Source: Halogeometricum sp. S3BR5-2 (GTDB taxonomy: Archaea > Halobacteriota > Halobacteria > Halobacteriales > Haloferacaceae). From it: a stretch of DNA of 64,000 nt. Position 1 is the stretch's first letter. Each line of letters opens with the position of its first letter. Location of the stretch: contig NZ_JAMQOQ010000007.1 in assembly GCF_031624635.1 (NCBI RefSeq), positions 89,154 through 153,153 on the forward strand, in the 5' to 3' direction. Position numbers and translations under genes: made by a program. The notes under the pieces are model-generated. The model saw only the letters and a list, made by a program, of their open reading frames with translations. It made no database searches and was not told the DNA's origin. Positions 25,220 through 33,867 of the stretch are shown piece by piece.

Positions 25220-25759
25220 TCACGCCGAGATGGGGTCTGAGTCGTCAGCCCAATCGTATTCGTTGAGTGCGGCTCTCACTACTGGGATGCGGTTGGTGAG
25301 GTGTTCCCATTCTTTCGCGATGTCACGCCGAGTCTCACTCTCTGCTGCATTCTCAACGTCTGCGATGCTTGCTCTGAGTTCTCCGGGTGTCTCCACGCCG
25401 TACGTTTGTTTCCAGTCTGTGATTTTATTCCGCATGGTCTCGAGGGCATCGGTGAGTTCTTCGCGGGAGTGGGCTCGCTGGAGTTCTGCTACCTCTCGGT
25501 ATTTCGCCATGAGTTGATCGATGCAGTACAGCGTTTGGTCTCCTTGGTCGGTTTTTCGAAGGACGTTGTCCTCGACGAGCTGGTCAAGGTATTTCTGAGC
25601 GGTTTTCGTGGAGACGCCTGTTTCGTCGGCTACCCAAGACGCTGACCGAAGGTGGTGGAGTGTTCGACCGGCACTCCGGACTCGTTCTCCTCGTGTCCGA
25701 TTGTCGCGGTTCTCCTCTTCGTTGGCTGGCATACCAAGACCTACGAACTGTTGGAACAT
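25220..25759 (-). CDS. HTH antitoxin-like regulator (second copy)
   Basis: 179 residues from ATG 25759; ATG 25732 (MPANEEENRD) is an alternative start. A winged-helix domain at about 28-80 reads LHHLRSASWVADETGVSTKT followed by AQKYLDQLVEDNVLRK, closely paralleling the regulator at 22038. The C-terminal half is helical, with an ITDWKQTYGVETPGEL stretch where the other copy has EEYEDTYGAPTPAAV. Co-transcribed with the TumE-like gene. Confidence 0.65.
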   Translation of the reverse strand: MFQQFVGLGMPANEEENRDNRTRGERVRSAGRTLHHLRSASWVADETGVSTKTAQKYLDQLVEDNVLRKTDQGDQTLYCIDQLMAKYREVAELQRAHSREELTDALETMRNKITDWKQTYGVETPGELRASIADVENAAESETRRDIAKEWEHLTNRIPVVRAALNEYDWADDSDPISA

Positions 25760-25842
25760 ATATTCACTAGGTCGAAGAAATAGTCTAGAATGGAGATTGA
25801 TATTTGATAGGACCTGTGCGACGCCGAGAGGCTCAAACTTCT

Positions 25843-26370
25843 TCAGTCTGTCTCTCCTTCCAGTTCTTCTAACATGTCTCTGTAGACTTGAAGTGGCCTC
25901 ACATCTACCTCGTTAGTCTCGATGACGCTTTTGAGGAAACCCCACCGGGACATGGATACGCCCTGTCGACTCAGGAAGGCTGCTTGTACCGGTGGTGGAC
26001 ACTCTCCCTCTTCGCCTGGGGAGTAGTCAACGACAGTGAGGCTGTGTGCGTCAACGCTGAGGACTCCGTTTGACTCATTGACCGAAAGTATGACCACTGC
26101 TTCCTCCCAGCCGTCGGTTTCAGGCGTAATACCTTCAACCTCGCAGTTCTGACACCGAGCGGCGTCAAGTGACCATCCATCTGGAAGGTCCACCAGTAAT
26201 TCTAAGTGCGCCATATCATGTATTCTGGCGATATCATACATGACTGGCTCCTCGATGGACATCTTAGTATTGCAGAAGTCACAGTAGAATGAACCACGTC
26301 GTCCCACCTCTTCGCCATGAAGGTCGTGCTTTACTTGCTGTTTGTTTAATTTGGAGGATGCGCCAGACAT
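25843..26370 (-). CDS. Protein with a two-CxxC zinc-binding motif, unknown function
   Basis: 175 residues. CDFC near residue 30 and CQNC near 73 could form one zinc ribbon or rubredoxin-like knuckle around a 40-residue insert. The second half has an AHSLTVVDYSPGEEGECPPP segment. No catalytic motif recognised. Upstream the DNA turns AT-rich (26372-26405), a likely promoter. Placed between a toxin-antitoxin pair and another, it may be cargo of the same element. Confidence 0.55.
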   Translation of the reverse strand: MSGASSKLNKQQVKHDLHGEEVGRRGSFYCDFCNTKMSIEEPVMYDIARIHDMAHLELLVDLPDGWSLDAARCQNCEVEGITPETDGWEEAVVILSVNESNGVLSVDAHSLTVVDYSPGEEGECPPPVQAAFLSRQGVSMSRWGFLKSVIETNEVDVRPLQVYRDMLEELEGETD

Positions 26371-26548
26371 ATAGCACAGATATATAATCTTAATATAAAT
26401 TTCTATTGGAGGTGTATGTTGGTGATCGGTTGGAAGGTACCCCGATGAGGATGCTGATCATCGTCCTAGGAGATATTCAAGAACTCCTGCTGGGAGATAG
26501 GGGGATGCCGCGACCGAGGAGTCGGACGCTTGCGAGGTCGGGAGACGT

Positions 26549-26591
26549 TCACGGCGCTTCGCGCGGTGAGGTCGGGAAACGGAGCCTCCCG
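26549..26591 (+). promoter_or_regulatory. Orphan structured leader ahead of a 9-codon frame
   Basis: TCAC-G-GCGC-TTC-GCGC-G-GTGA forms a near-perfect stem at 26549-26569, and CGGGA (26573-26577) pairs with TCCCG (26587-26591) directly before ATG 26592. The frame that follows ends after nine codons (26592-26621), so the gene it once served seems lost. The rest of 26371-26675 holds no gene. Confidence 0.45.
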
Positions 26592-26675
26592 ATGATCGAG
26601 ACGCTCTCACCCTTTGGCTGATTGACCGCAATACTCTTTACTAATTCTCTGTAAACTGTAAACACCTCGTTGCCC

Positions 26676-27272
26676 ATGTCACGCACCTCAAACCGAACCA
26701 ACGGCGATGTCATCCGAGACTTCCTCTCGGTCGCCGATCTCCTCGAAGAGCCACAGCTCGCCCAGCTGTATACGTACCTCGCTCGGGAGAGAGAAGCGAC
26801 CGTCCAGGACGTGATGGACAACCTCGAACTTGCCCAGGGGACAGCCTACAGCTACGTCAACCGGCTCGTCGACGCCGGCGTCGTCGACGTCACTGACGAT
26901 GAGCAGCCCCGCCGGTACGCCGCCCGGGCAATCGACCTGACTGTGACGACGGCCGCCGGCGACCGCGAGTATACGATCACGCCGGCGCTCATCGACGCCG
27001 TCGGCCGCCGTGAGACGAATGACGATATCGACACGTACATTGACCGGCACGGCGTCGCCGGCCTCGCAACGGCGCTCACCTACGCCGTCGCCCGGGAACG
27101 CGGTGAGGTGACCCACCGGCTGATGGCCGAGGATCTCGATATTTCGCCGCTGGCCGCAGAGATGATCCTGCAAGCGCTCCGGCCCATCGTCCACGAGCAC
27201 CATGACATCGAGGAAACAGGGGCGGGACTCGACGGACTGGACATCGACGACGATGCAGCTGACGACGCGTGA
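26676..27272 (+). CDS. Winged-helix antitoxin-like protein paired with PIN domain
   Basis: 198 residues from ATG 26676. An N-terminal winged-helix domain (about 12-75) contains QLAQLYTYLAREREATVQDV and GTAYSYVNRLVDAGVVDV; a second helical domain follows (about 85-175) and the tail is Asp-rich. The next gene starts inside its last codons (GTGA overlap at 27269) and encodes a PIN-domain protein, so this is probably the antitoxin and autorepressor of an HTH-PIN module common in haloarchaea (DUF7437-type by memory). Confidence 0.7.
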   Translation: MSRTSNRTNGDVIRDFLSVADLLEEPQLAQLYTYLAREREATVQDVMDNLELAQGTAYSYVNRLVDAGVVDVTDDEQPRRYAARAIDLTVTTAAGDREYTITPALIDAVGRRETNDDIDTYIDRHGVAGLATALTYAVARERGEVTHRLMAEDLDISPLAAEMILQALRPIVHEHHDIEETGAGLDGLDIDDDAADDA

Positions 27273-27778
27273 GCGCGCTCCACATCGCCGACACTGGCCT
27301 GTTCGTGGCGATGGGGCAGCCCTCGAATAGCCGCTACCAGGCTGTTCGGCGATTCGCTCGCCGGAACGACATCACCTTCGTCCTCCCTGAACGGGTATAC
27401 GAGGAGCTGACCGTCAACGACCCCGACATCGAGGCACCACCCGTCGACGCCGCGATTAACGAGAGGTGGACGACAGTCGCGACGCCGCTTGAGTTTTCGG
27501 AGCCCATCGTCTCGCGGGCGATGGACGGCGTCCAGCGATACATCGCGAACGCCGACGACCGGCCCGCAGATGAGGTTGAGCGGGCGGACGCCGCGCTCGC
27601 AGCCATAGCTGCCCAGCACCTCAGTACGGGGACGGCGACCGAGGTGTACATCTATACGACCGATATCGCAGCCGGTGAGGGAGCCGAAGCTGTGCTCGGG
27701 AGTGAGGGCTACGGGGATTCAGTGACGTTCGTGAACGGCTTCCGGTTCATCGAGGACTTGGTCACTGGAGACAGCTGA
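27269..27778 (+). CDS. PIN-domain toxin candidate
   Basis: 169 residues starting at GTG 27269, overlapping the antitoxin gene. PIN acidic residues are visible: D8 in IADTGLFVA, E46-E47 in RVYEEL, E and D in EVERADAALAAIA near 110, and D near 132 in TTDIAAGEG. PIN toxins (VapC-type) are Mg-dependent RNases neutralised by the co-expressed partner. The linker between the second and third motifs is longer than in minimal VapC. Confidence 0.75.
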   Translation: MSALHIADTGLFVAMGQPSNSRYQAVRRFARRNDITFVLPERVYEELTVNDPDIEAPPVDAAINERWTTVATPLEFSEPIVSRAMDGVQRYIANADDRPADEVERADAALAAIAAQHLSTGTATEVYIYTTDIAAGEGAEAVLGSEGYGDSVTFVNGFRFIEDLVTGDS

Positions 27779-27780
27779 CG

Positions 27781-28044
27781 CTAGTCTGCGTCAAGAGTAC
27801 GAGCGTCGAGTTCGCCGGCGAGGTACTGCTCTCCCTCTCGCGTGATATCGTAGACACCGTTGCCGAGGGAGACGACGAGACCGTATGCGACCAACGTCTT
27901 GCAGCGGGCATTGATGGGCATGATGGTGATGTCACTAATCCGCCGGTATGAGGAGTCAGTTCCAGATAGTGAGTAGGACGAGTCGAGAGGGACATATACT
28001 ACGCAACCTTCCCCTGTCTGGTGTCGAGAGAACCTTAAAAACAC
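27781..28044 (-). pseudogene. Truncated phiH1-repressor-like winged-helix protein
   Basis: The last 50 residues match the haloarchaeal phiH1-repressor-like wHTH pattern: YRRISDITIMPINARCKTL (recognition region), then YGLVVSLGNGVYDITREGEQ and YLAGELD. The usual preceding helix (MxxxDDxILEFL...) is absent; residues 1-30 read as unrelated sequence, so the gene appears truncated at its 5' end. It abuts the PIN toxin stop. Confidence 0.55.
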
Positions 28045-28118
28045 TACCAGTCTATTGGGTAGTTATACTTCCACCACGGTTAGCTTTCATTTTTGTGTAC
28101 ACACTCCATATGACCTCT

Positions 28119-28478
28119 ATGAGCGAAGATTCGAACACTGGATCAGGTAGCGATTCCTCGGACAAATCTTCCGAGCAGAGCTCAGACTCCGAGCAGTTAG
28201 CCGCGAGTAAAGATACGAGTGACAACAGACAGCAAGAGAACACTCACAGCGCCCAGAAATCGAATAGCAAAGACCGACACCATGCTGCGAACTCAGCGCA
28301 GAAATCCTCTGACCGAACTGCCGAAAAGGGAGGTAGCAAAGACCCGTCTGACAGTCAAGCCCCGACAGCAGAGGGGGAGAGTATCCCGAGCAGCGTTGAT
28401 GCTGAAGTCCCACCCAATACGGAGAATGCTGGAAACGAGTCAGATAACAGTGACACCAACAGCTCAGGAGACGAATAA
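28119..28478 (+). CDS. Acidic, Ser-rich disordered protein
   Basis: 119 residues from ATG 28119 (ATG 28110 also in frame), composed almost entirely of Ser, Asp, Glu, Asn, Gln and Lys with no hydrophobic core and no Cys. Low-complexity and probably unfolded. Nine bases before the membrane protein gene at 28488, so likely co-transcribed. No function can be proposed beyond a flexible partner or linker-like protein. Confidence 0.5.
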   Translation: MSEDSNTGSGSDSSDKSSEQSSDSEQLAASKDTSDNRQQENTHSAQKSNSKDRHHAANSAQKSSDRTAEKGGSKDPSDSQAPTAEGESIPSSVDAEVPPNTENAGNESDNSDTNSSGDE

Positions 28479-28487
28479 CGACTTCCA

Positions 28488-29135
28488 ATGGCAGTCTCAA
28501 GCGGCACTGCTGTCTTCTATACGGTTCTAATAGCCCCAGGATTCATCGCGGTAATGATCGGTATCAGTCTCTCCGCGATGGAACAAAGCCTATCACAGTT
28601 TGTTCTTCTAATTTGGAGTCTCGTCACAAGCTTGTTCATCGACATCGCATTCCTCTGGAGCTATCAGGTGATATATGGACCAATAACGTCACTTAACGAA
28701 TTAACTGGTATTCTGTTCAACCCTAGCCTTAAACTGGATTATCTCTTGATAGTCTTCCTCACCTCCGTTGCTGTTGGTGGGCTCTACGCTCTTGGCTTTC
28801 TTACTGATGTTCCAGGTCGGTTTCGAAAGACACTGCAGAGGAACTCCTACGTCACATATAATCCACGCCAACCCTGGGAGAATTTCATGCGTGACGCAAA
28901 GAATATTCGAATTAAGACTCAAGACGACCAGCTGTATGCGGGTGACGTTTCGGAATGGAGTCGAGCAGGTCGACGACGTGAAGTCCGTATCGAGAACCCA
29001 CATAGGTATCAACCGAAGATCAGTGATTACGAGTCAGTTGGCCGTGATGATATGCTGTTTCTTGGTGGTGACATTGACCGAGTACTGATGAGAGAGAAAG
29101 ACGAAATGGTACAGAAAGGAGAAGATGACGAATAA
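28488..29135 (+). CDS. DUF6338-like membrane protein with C-terminal SH3-like domain
   Basis: 215 residues: three membrane helices (about 8-27, 37-60 and 82-103) and a soluble C-terminal part with QPWENFMRDAKNIRIKTQDD, LYAGDVSEWS and VRIENPHRY. That order resembles DUF6338, in which a W/F-rich strand region with 'G(G)xxxxWS' follows membrane helices and is often found in defence or plasmid loci. Assignment is from memory. Couples with the disordered protein upstream. Confidence 0.6.
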   Translation: MAVSSGTAVFYTVLIAPGFIAVMIGISLSAMEQSLSQFVLLIWSLVTSLFIDIAFLWSYQVIYGPITSLNELTGILFNPSLKLDYLLIVFLTSVAVGGLYALGFLTDVPGRFRKTLQRNSYVTYNPRQPWENFMRDAKNIRIKTQDDQLYAGDVSEWSRAGRRREVRIENPHRYQPKISDYESVGRDDMLFLGGDIDRVLMREKDEMVQKGEDDE

Positions 29136-29213
29136 AATTCCTACTGTCGCTTGATTGTCATCTGCTGTTCAAAGATTAGCGACGCGACCAGAGAACGGGG
29201 ACGTTCCTCCTAC

Positions 29214-29348
29214 TTAGATGGCAGTGATGATGATCAACAGCCCCCATAACACGATCCCGGTCATGCGCCCGACCGTTCCTGTGAGTCTGAGCACTCCAAG
29301 AGCGATCATCCCGAGTGGGAGGGCGAGTTTGGTGGTTCCTCGCGCCAC
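29214..29348 (-). CDS. Possible small membrane protein
   Basis: From GTG 29348 the reverse strand reads 44 residues with two hydrophobic stretches: KLALPLGMIALGVLRLTG and GIVLWGLLIIITAI. The frame continues upstream through an IS6-like end (29361-29390) to a stop, so the 5' part may have been replaced by the insertion. Could be a real short gene or the tail of a broken one. Confidence 0.4.
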   Translation of the reverse strand: MARGTTKLALPLGMIALGVLRLTGTVGRMTGIVLWGLLIIITAI

Positions 29349-29360
29349 GTTCAAAGAGTG

Positions 29361-29390
29361 TTGAACGCCGAAGGATTTCAAGACACCACC
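29361..29390. repeat. Solitary IS6-type terminal sequence
   Basis: Reverse-complemented, this reads GGTGGTGTCTTGAAATCCTT followed by CGGCGTTCAA. It shares the TTGAAATCCTTCGG(T/C)GTT core with the right end of the MITE at 3854-3977. No second end lies nearby. The rest of 29136-29460 has nothing else apart from the small membrane frame. Confidence 0.45.
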
Positions 29391-29460
29391 TCAACTGCAT
29401 AGCAGGCACGACACTCACACTACCGGTAGATTCGTTATACTAGATGGTTTCTAATAGGTA

Positions 29461-30312
29461 ATGACGAACAACCAGAGTAATGAGGAGCAAAATCAAAGAT
29501 ACAACGAACCAGAGCTTCGACGAGACTTCTTCCTGCTCTTTCTAGTACCAACAGTAGTGCTGACGATTATCTATCTGCACCCACAAAGCGAGCAGATCTT
29601 AGAGTACAAAGCCCGTAACCCGACGATTCTCAGTATTCTCGGATCAAACCTGGCTCATCGAACTAACGGACACATCATTGGTAACCTCATGGGGTATTGG
29701 TTACTCGGCGGAACTGCCTATCTCCTGCTTCGAGAAGCGGATTCTACACGCATTTATCGGTACGCGTTCGTTGCGTACCTTCTGGTTCTGCCGTTCTTCG
29801 CTAGCGAAACGATCCTCTTCATGTTTGCCGATAGACCAGAAATCGTCGCTAAATACGAGAGTGTAGGGTTCTCTCTAACGGTCGGAGCGATAACCGGACT
29901 TCTAGCGGTAGCGATAGCGAAGTACTATGTCGAAATTATTGATGATGGCTTTCCGTGGATACCGTCGCTTGGACTATTCGTTCTCGGGTTTTCCCTTGCG
30001 TTCTACAATCTCAACGCGGTGAGCAACACAACACTGTTCTTCACAGTTATCGGGCTTGCGATACTCCTGTATATGGCGTACCGTCTTAGAAACTCTTTCG
30101 AGACTTATGCAAACCAAAGAATTGTGCGTCTGGTAGGCGCAATTGCGGTATTCGTGTTCGGTCTTCTATCTCTCTTTCCGGCGTCTGCTCCAACCGGAAT
30201 CTATGCACACATGGCTGGGTATGTGTGGGGATACTTCCTCCCTTTGGGAGGGATCTTCGTTACCACGGTGTATCAAGTGGTCCACGCCCGTTTGATGAGT
30301 TCTCCCTCATAG
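29461..30312 (+). CDS. Rhomboid-like membrane protein
   Basis: 283 residues with about seven helices. Helix 2 carries HIIGNLMGYWLLG (the HxxxN rhomboid motif), a later helix has SVGFSLTVGAITG where rhomboids have the GxSG catalytic serine, and a C-terminal helix has AHMAGYVWG (the HxxGxxxG catalytic His). The Ser motif is GFSL rather than GxSG, so either a diverged protease or a pseudoprotease. Long spacing and an extended helix near 190 separate the Ser and His helices. Substrate unknown. Confidence 0.7.
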   Translation: MTNNQSNEEQNQRYNEPELRRDFFLLFLVPTVVLTIIYLHPQSEQILEYKARNPTILSILGSNLAHRTNGHIIGNLMGYWLLGGTAYLLLREADSTRIYRYAFVAYLLVLPFFASETILFMFADRPEIVAKYESVGFSLTVGAITGLLAVAIAKYYVEIIDDGFPWIPSLGLFVLGFSLAFYNLNAVSNTTLFFTVIGLAILLYMAYRLRNSFETYANQRIVRLVGAIAVFVFGLLSLFPASAPTGIYAHMAGYVWGYFLPLGGIFVTTVYQVVHARLMSSPS

Positions 30313-30527
30313 ACTGTGTTTTGCCAGTTATCCCACTCGCCGATTGTAACCCGGGACACGTCATCATCGCTACTTACGAGCGTCAGATTTGATGCCCCGT
30401 CGTCGAACCGTTACTCGAAATTCATCCAAACAGAATTAGATTCTTACCAGAATTTACTTGTGTTTTTGAATCCAGTACTATCAATCACCCGATTCACATG
30501 GCGCGAGAGGCACGGTGTACTTGGGAA

Positions 30528-31361
30528 ATGACCGATGATTCAGGTGAGAACACCGAGGACCCGAATGCATCTTCTCAGAGAGAACTGATGTATCCGTTCC
30601 CTCCCCTCTCCTACTACGAACGCAAATCAACCGATCGTCCACCTCAACCAGTTCCAGAGTTTCTCAACGCGAACTACCAGTACCTCACCATCGCTGGTGT
30701 ATTCGCCGCGCTCGTCGCATATCTCTCTCGAATTACTCTTGTCTATCCTCAGCCCAAACTCGCCGGGATGCTCGGTGCAGCAATCATGTTCGCTATCGCA
30801 TTCCTGGTTGTCATCAACAACGCAGTGATAGAAGCATCAAGAGCGTACAAACACGAATCATTTCTGAATATATCGAGTTATGTCACAATAGCGATAGCGA
30901 TGTTCCTGATCGGGTCTTCCTTGACCTCATTCTTCAATTCGCAGCAATCAGCGACAGTAGATGCCCTTGACAGTCTTGTCGGGATGGTTCTAATATTCCT
31001 GATTATTGCATTTATTCGTGGGAAGTTCACTACCCCATGGGAACTAGACCCGTCTGAAAGGGATGGGAGTGCTTTTGGCCGATTCACAAGACCAATCGCC
31101 GCATATGCTCAGTACATTGGTGGCGCTGTGGGTTGGATCTACTTTGTCGGACCGAGACAGTGGGTTGAACTGATTGGGCTGCCTGCTCGCCCGAGCACTT
31201 TACCGCCAGATGGCCTAACGCTGAATATTCTCTTTGCGACGATATCTCTGATTATTCTGACGGCAGTGATTATTGTTCTCGCGGTAGTCTCTCACTACCT
31301 CTACGAGGTGTTGGCCGAGCGTGTCGAGGCATTTCGTTCTCGATTGAAGGGATGGCCGTGA
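30528..31361 (+). CDS. Polytopic membrane protein, unknown function
   Basis: 277 residues from ATG 30528; ATG 30498 is in frame, but its extra ten residues are unlike a haloarchaeal N-terminus. The first 45 residues are acidic and cytoplasmic, then six hydrophobic segments occur (about 57-77, 82-102, 121-143, 152-170, 197-215 and 237-263), ending in a basic tail. No known motif. It may be coupled to the small gene that starts at its last base. Confidence 0.6.
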   Translation: MTDDSGENTEDPNASSQRELMYPFPPLSYYERKSTDRPPQPVPEFLNANYQYLTIAGVFAALVAYLSRITLVYPQPKLAGMLGAAIMFAIAFLVVINNAVIEASRAYKHESFLNISSYVTIAIAMFLIGSSLTSFFNSQQSATVDALDSLVGMVLIFLIIAFIRGKFTTPWELDPSERDGSAFGRFTRPIAAYAQYIGGAVGWIYFVGPRQWVELIGLPARPSTLPPDGLTLNILFATISLIILTAVIIVLAVVSHYLYEVLAERVEAFRSRLKGWP

Positions 31362-31507
31362 TGAAGGAGCCAGACGGCAGCGTCTGGGTCGTACGCACCC
31401 ACACCGACGGGCAACGCATCTTCGCGGAGAAACGAGACGACGAAGAAGCGGCATTTGATCTCGCTCTTGAGCAGTCAGTCGATGGAGACGTCTACCGACG
31501 ACCCTGA
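31361..31507 (+). CDS. Small soluble haloarchaeal protein
   Basis: 48 residues starting at ATG 31361, the last base of the previous stop codon. The sequence WVVRTHTDGQRIFAEKRDDE resembles short haloarchaeal proteins of the 'HTDG' type that pair a beta-hairpin with a helix. Composition is normal for the genome. Function unknown. Confidence 0.6.
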   Translation: MKEPDGSVWVVRTHTDGQRIFAEKRDDEEAAFDLALEQSVDGDVYRRP

Positions 31508-31515
31508 CCGATTAC

Positions 31516-31549
31516 TCGTCTACTTCAAATTCGAACCTGCAGTAGACGA
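31516..31549. terminator. Hairpin between convergent genes
   Basis: TCGTCTACT (31516-31524) pairs with AGTAGACGA (31541-31549), a 9-bp stem with a 16-base loop, between the forward gene ending at 31507 and the reverse gene ending at 31599. No long T-run follows, so the terminator role is tentative. Confidence 0.4.
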
Positions 31550-31598
31550 ATCGGGGTGGGTTGTTGTTGAGGAAGAGCCGCAGTATTGAATCGTTCCT

Positions 31599-32234
31599 TT
31601 ACTTACGGAGAATTTCTAGCACATCTTCTTTCTGGGCATTCAATCCATCTATTTGCCGTTTCAAACGCCCGCTAAACTGCGCAATATCTCTTTTCTGCTC
31701 ACCAGACTCAAACGCCTCCGTAACACTCGCAACAGTCCGCTGAACCTTGTGAACGTCATTGTAGTACGTAATTACCTCGTCAATGTCGGAAACATCTAAC
31801 ACCCCAATCTTGTCAAGATTCGAATCGTAAACGTTACTTGAGAGATCTATCTCAGAGAGTTCATCTAACTCAGTCACATATGGACGTGCGAGCATACCAG
31901 CGCCCTCGTGCAAAATCTTCTTCTTTCGTTCCTCTGAGAGATCCTCAAATAGGTCTTCATCTCCTGCCTGTCTCAGTCCCTCTCTCACTCCGGTTTGGAT
32001 GTTGTTCTCACGATCTTCTTTTGAACCGAGGGCTTCTAGTTTCTCTGCGAACGCATCTAGGGCTGCAATGTCCATTGAGTCGATCTCTGCGATGAGTGCT
32101 TGTCGCAGGCGTTGTTCTTCGGCTGCTTGTTGGCGGTTATGAAGCCAGTAGGTACCGCCGAGGCTGGCGAGAGCACCAATGGTTGCACCGACGAGAGAAG
32201 AGCCGCCTATCCAAATAGCCGATTCTGCGACCAT
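31599..32234 (-). CDS. Membrane-anchored coiled-coil protein, unknown function
   Basis: 211 residues: one N-terminal helix (about 6-30, IWIGGSSLVGATIGALASLGGTY) followed by long charged helices (about 33-75, 85-115 and 155-205) of coiled-coil character. No catalytic motif. The plan resembles small anchored proteins with DUF4760-like topology, but the family is not recognised. Confidence 0.55.
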   Translation of the reverse strand: MVAESAIWIGGSSLVGATIGALASLGGTYWLHNRQQAAEEQRLRQALIAEIDSMDIAALDAFAEKLEALGSKEDRENNIQTGVREGLRQAGDEDLFEDLSEERKKKILHEGAGMLARPYVTELDELSEIDLSSNVYDSNLDKIGVLDVSDIDEVITYYNDVHKVQRTVASVTEAFESGEQKRDIAQFSGRLKRQIDGLNAQKEDVLEILRK

Positions 32235-32333
32235 GTGTTTTCACCATTTAGTCCACTGTCATGAAGACTGGTGTTTGGGAGAACCAACCTAACTTTCACG
32301 AGTCTCAGCTGAAATAGCCAGTGAGTGGTGTGT

Positions 32334-33095
32334 GTCACGCCGTATCTGTTGATTCGGACGTGACGACAACGGAATTGTACAGCGCCCCGGCACCATCAGA
32401 GCCAAAGACACCGCATAGATCCCGATTATGAGCACGGGATCAACCGGGATATCAGCTAGAGTCTCGGCGATGACCGGGAGGAGAACTAGCACGGTCGCTG
32501 CGAGTGCAGCGCGGCCAGCACGTGTGACGCGCTCCTGGCGCCCTGCGTAACCTCGTCGGCGTTCAGGAAGCCGGCGACGCCGACACATGGTACAAGAAGC
32601 TCTCGGGTGGACAGCAACGCGGGCCTGCGTCGGCATCACGATCGTCAACGATCCGGATGTGCTCTTTCTCGACGAACCCACCACCGGTATCGACCCGATG
32701 GGCCGCCACAGTCTTTGGCGGGTCGTCGAACGGGTGGCGGGCACGACCGTGGTGCTCACGAGCCACTCGATGGAGGAGTCGAGCGCTTCTCTGACCGTGT
32801 TGCACTCATGGACGACAGCCACGTCGTCGCTACGGGATCACCCGACGGGCTCATCGAACAGTACGGCGGGCAGCCCCGACTTGTGGTTCGGACCGAAGCC
32901 GACGCCGAATCGCTGCTGGAGATAGGCTACCAGATTGCGGAGCGCGCCAACGAACTATTTGTCTACGGTATCGGCGCCGCAGAGATCGCCGACGCCGTCA
33001 AGGCGTTCAAACAGTTGGTTATCTCATCCGATGGGGACATCGCCGTCCGGTTTACTGTCGAAGGGATTCCGATCGATGTCTCACCGGCGGTGTAG
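32334..33095. pseudogene. Decayed ABC transporter region
   Basis: On the + strand from about 32540, three frames together read the C-terminal half of an ABC ATPase: VGVQEAGDADTWYKKLSGGQ (signature), a shift, DPDVLFLDEPTTGIDP (Walker B) and VVLTSHSMEE, a second shift, then DRVALMDDSHVVATG and a C-terminal domain ending at 33095. At least two frameshifts are needed and Walker A is missing. On the reverse strand, 32334-32530 encodes a hydrophobic fragment (RAALAATVLVLLPVIAETLA) that may be a remnant membrane gene. Not functional as it stands. Confidence 0.75.
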
Positions 33096-33805
33096 ACATC
33101 ATCGTCGAGGATGAGTTCGAGTGCGTCGGCGAATAACGACGTTTGTTACGGAAATAGAGAGTGCTCTCGAAAGCCCTCGGCCACTCGACGTCCTGCGACC
33201 ACGCGAGACGTAGTCTCTCTTGCACTCGTTCGCTCTGCTCATGGGAACCCCACTGCGCGCCTTGTGCCTGCGGTGCTTGCGGGGTCGGGGGACAACCGAG
33301 ACGGCCTCGCCCTTTCTGAGTCCGCCAGGATGTCGGCTGTGTTACCGAGCGTTGAGGGTGATTGAACGGTGTTTCTCTACGGCCCGCCCCGCTCGCCGCT
33401 GCCGCCCTCCGCGTCGCTCGCGACCGACCATTCCGGGCATGCGGGCGCTCTCCGCAACGCCCGCGCCCGTTCCGGGCTAAAATGAATGTGCCCTCGACGC
33501 CAGCGGGTATCCCCGTCGGTTGCGCCCCTTGCGGGCTTTCGCGTTCCAGCGCTTTGTGCCGCCTGCGCTGTCGCGCGCCACACAGCGGCGCGCGTTCTCG
33601 GCGACAGTCGCCCTGGACACGGACCCGCACATCGGGCCGGACACGACCGGGCATATCCCGCTGGCCGCTCGCTCCGGGCGGGTCGGCGCGCGGTGCTGGT
33701 TGGGTGGCCTCCCTATGGCGCGCTCTCGCTCGCACCCCAGGGGGCGCTCGCGAAGGCGCGAGCGAGAGCGCGCAGATGGTTCTGTCGGTCGGTGTCGTCG
33801 AAGAA
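33096..33805. other. Very GC-rich gene-free region before the OB-fold gene
   Basis: About 700 bases with strong CG/GC dinucleotide runs (CGCTCGC, GGGCGC) and no frame with normal protein composition; the long open frames here are Arg/Pro/Ala-rich artefacts. A similar but shorter GC-rich stretch lies between the OB-fold and TFB genes (34800-34916). It could be a structured leader extension, a replication or partition region, or degenerated DNA. Confidence 0.4.
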
Positions 33806-33867
33806 CCGCGATGTAGTAGCATCGCGGTGGCGGGCGCGTGAGCGCCTTCAGGAACCAGTGAGTTCCA
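33806..33867 (+). promoter_or_regulatory. Structured leader with three tandem hairpins
   Basis: CCGCGATG (33806-33813) pairs with CATCGCGG (33820-33827); GGCGC (33833-33837) with GCGCC (33842-33846); GGAAC (33851-33855) with GTTCC (33862-33866). All three are perfect and the last ends one base before ATG 33868. Confidence 0.7.

Noticed and set aside
26406..26621. A 71-codon forward open frame
   Set aside because: It runs through the hairpin leader block and has no recognisable protein pattern.
33052..33822. A 256-codon reverse-strand open frame
   Set aside because: Composition is dominated by Arg, Pro, Ala and Gly, which follows from GC-rich DNA; no domain, and it overlaps the decayed ABC gene and non-coding block.
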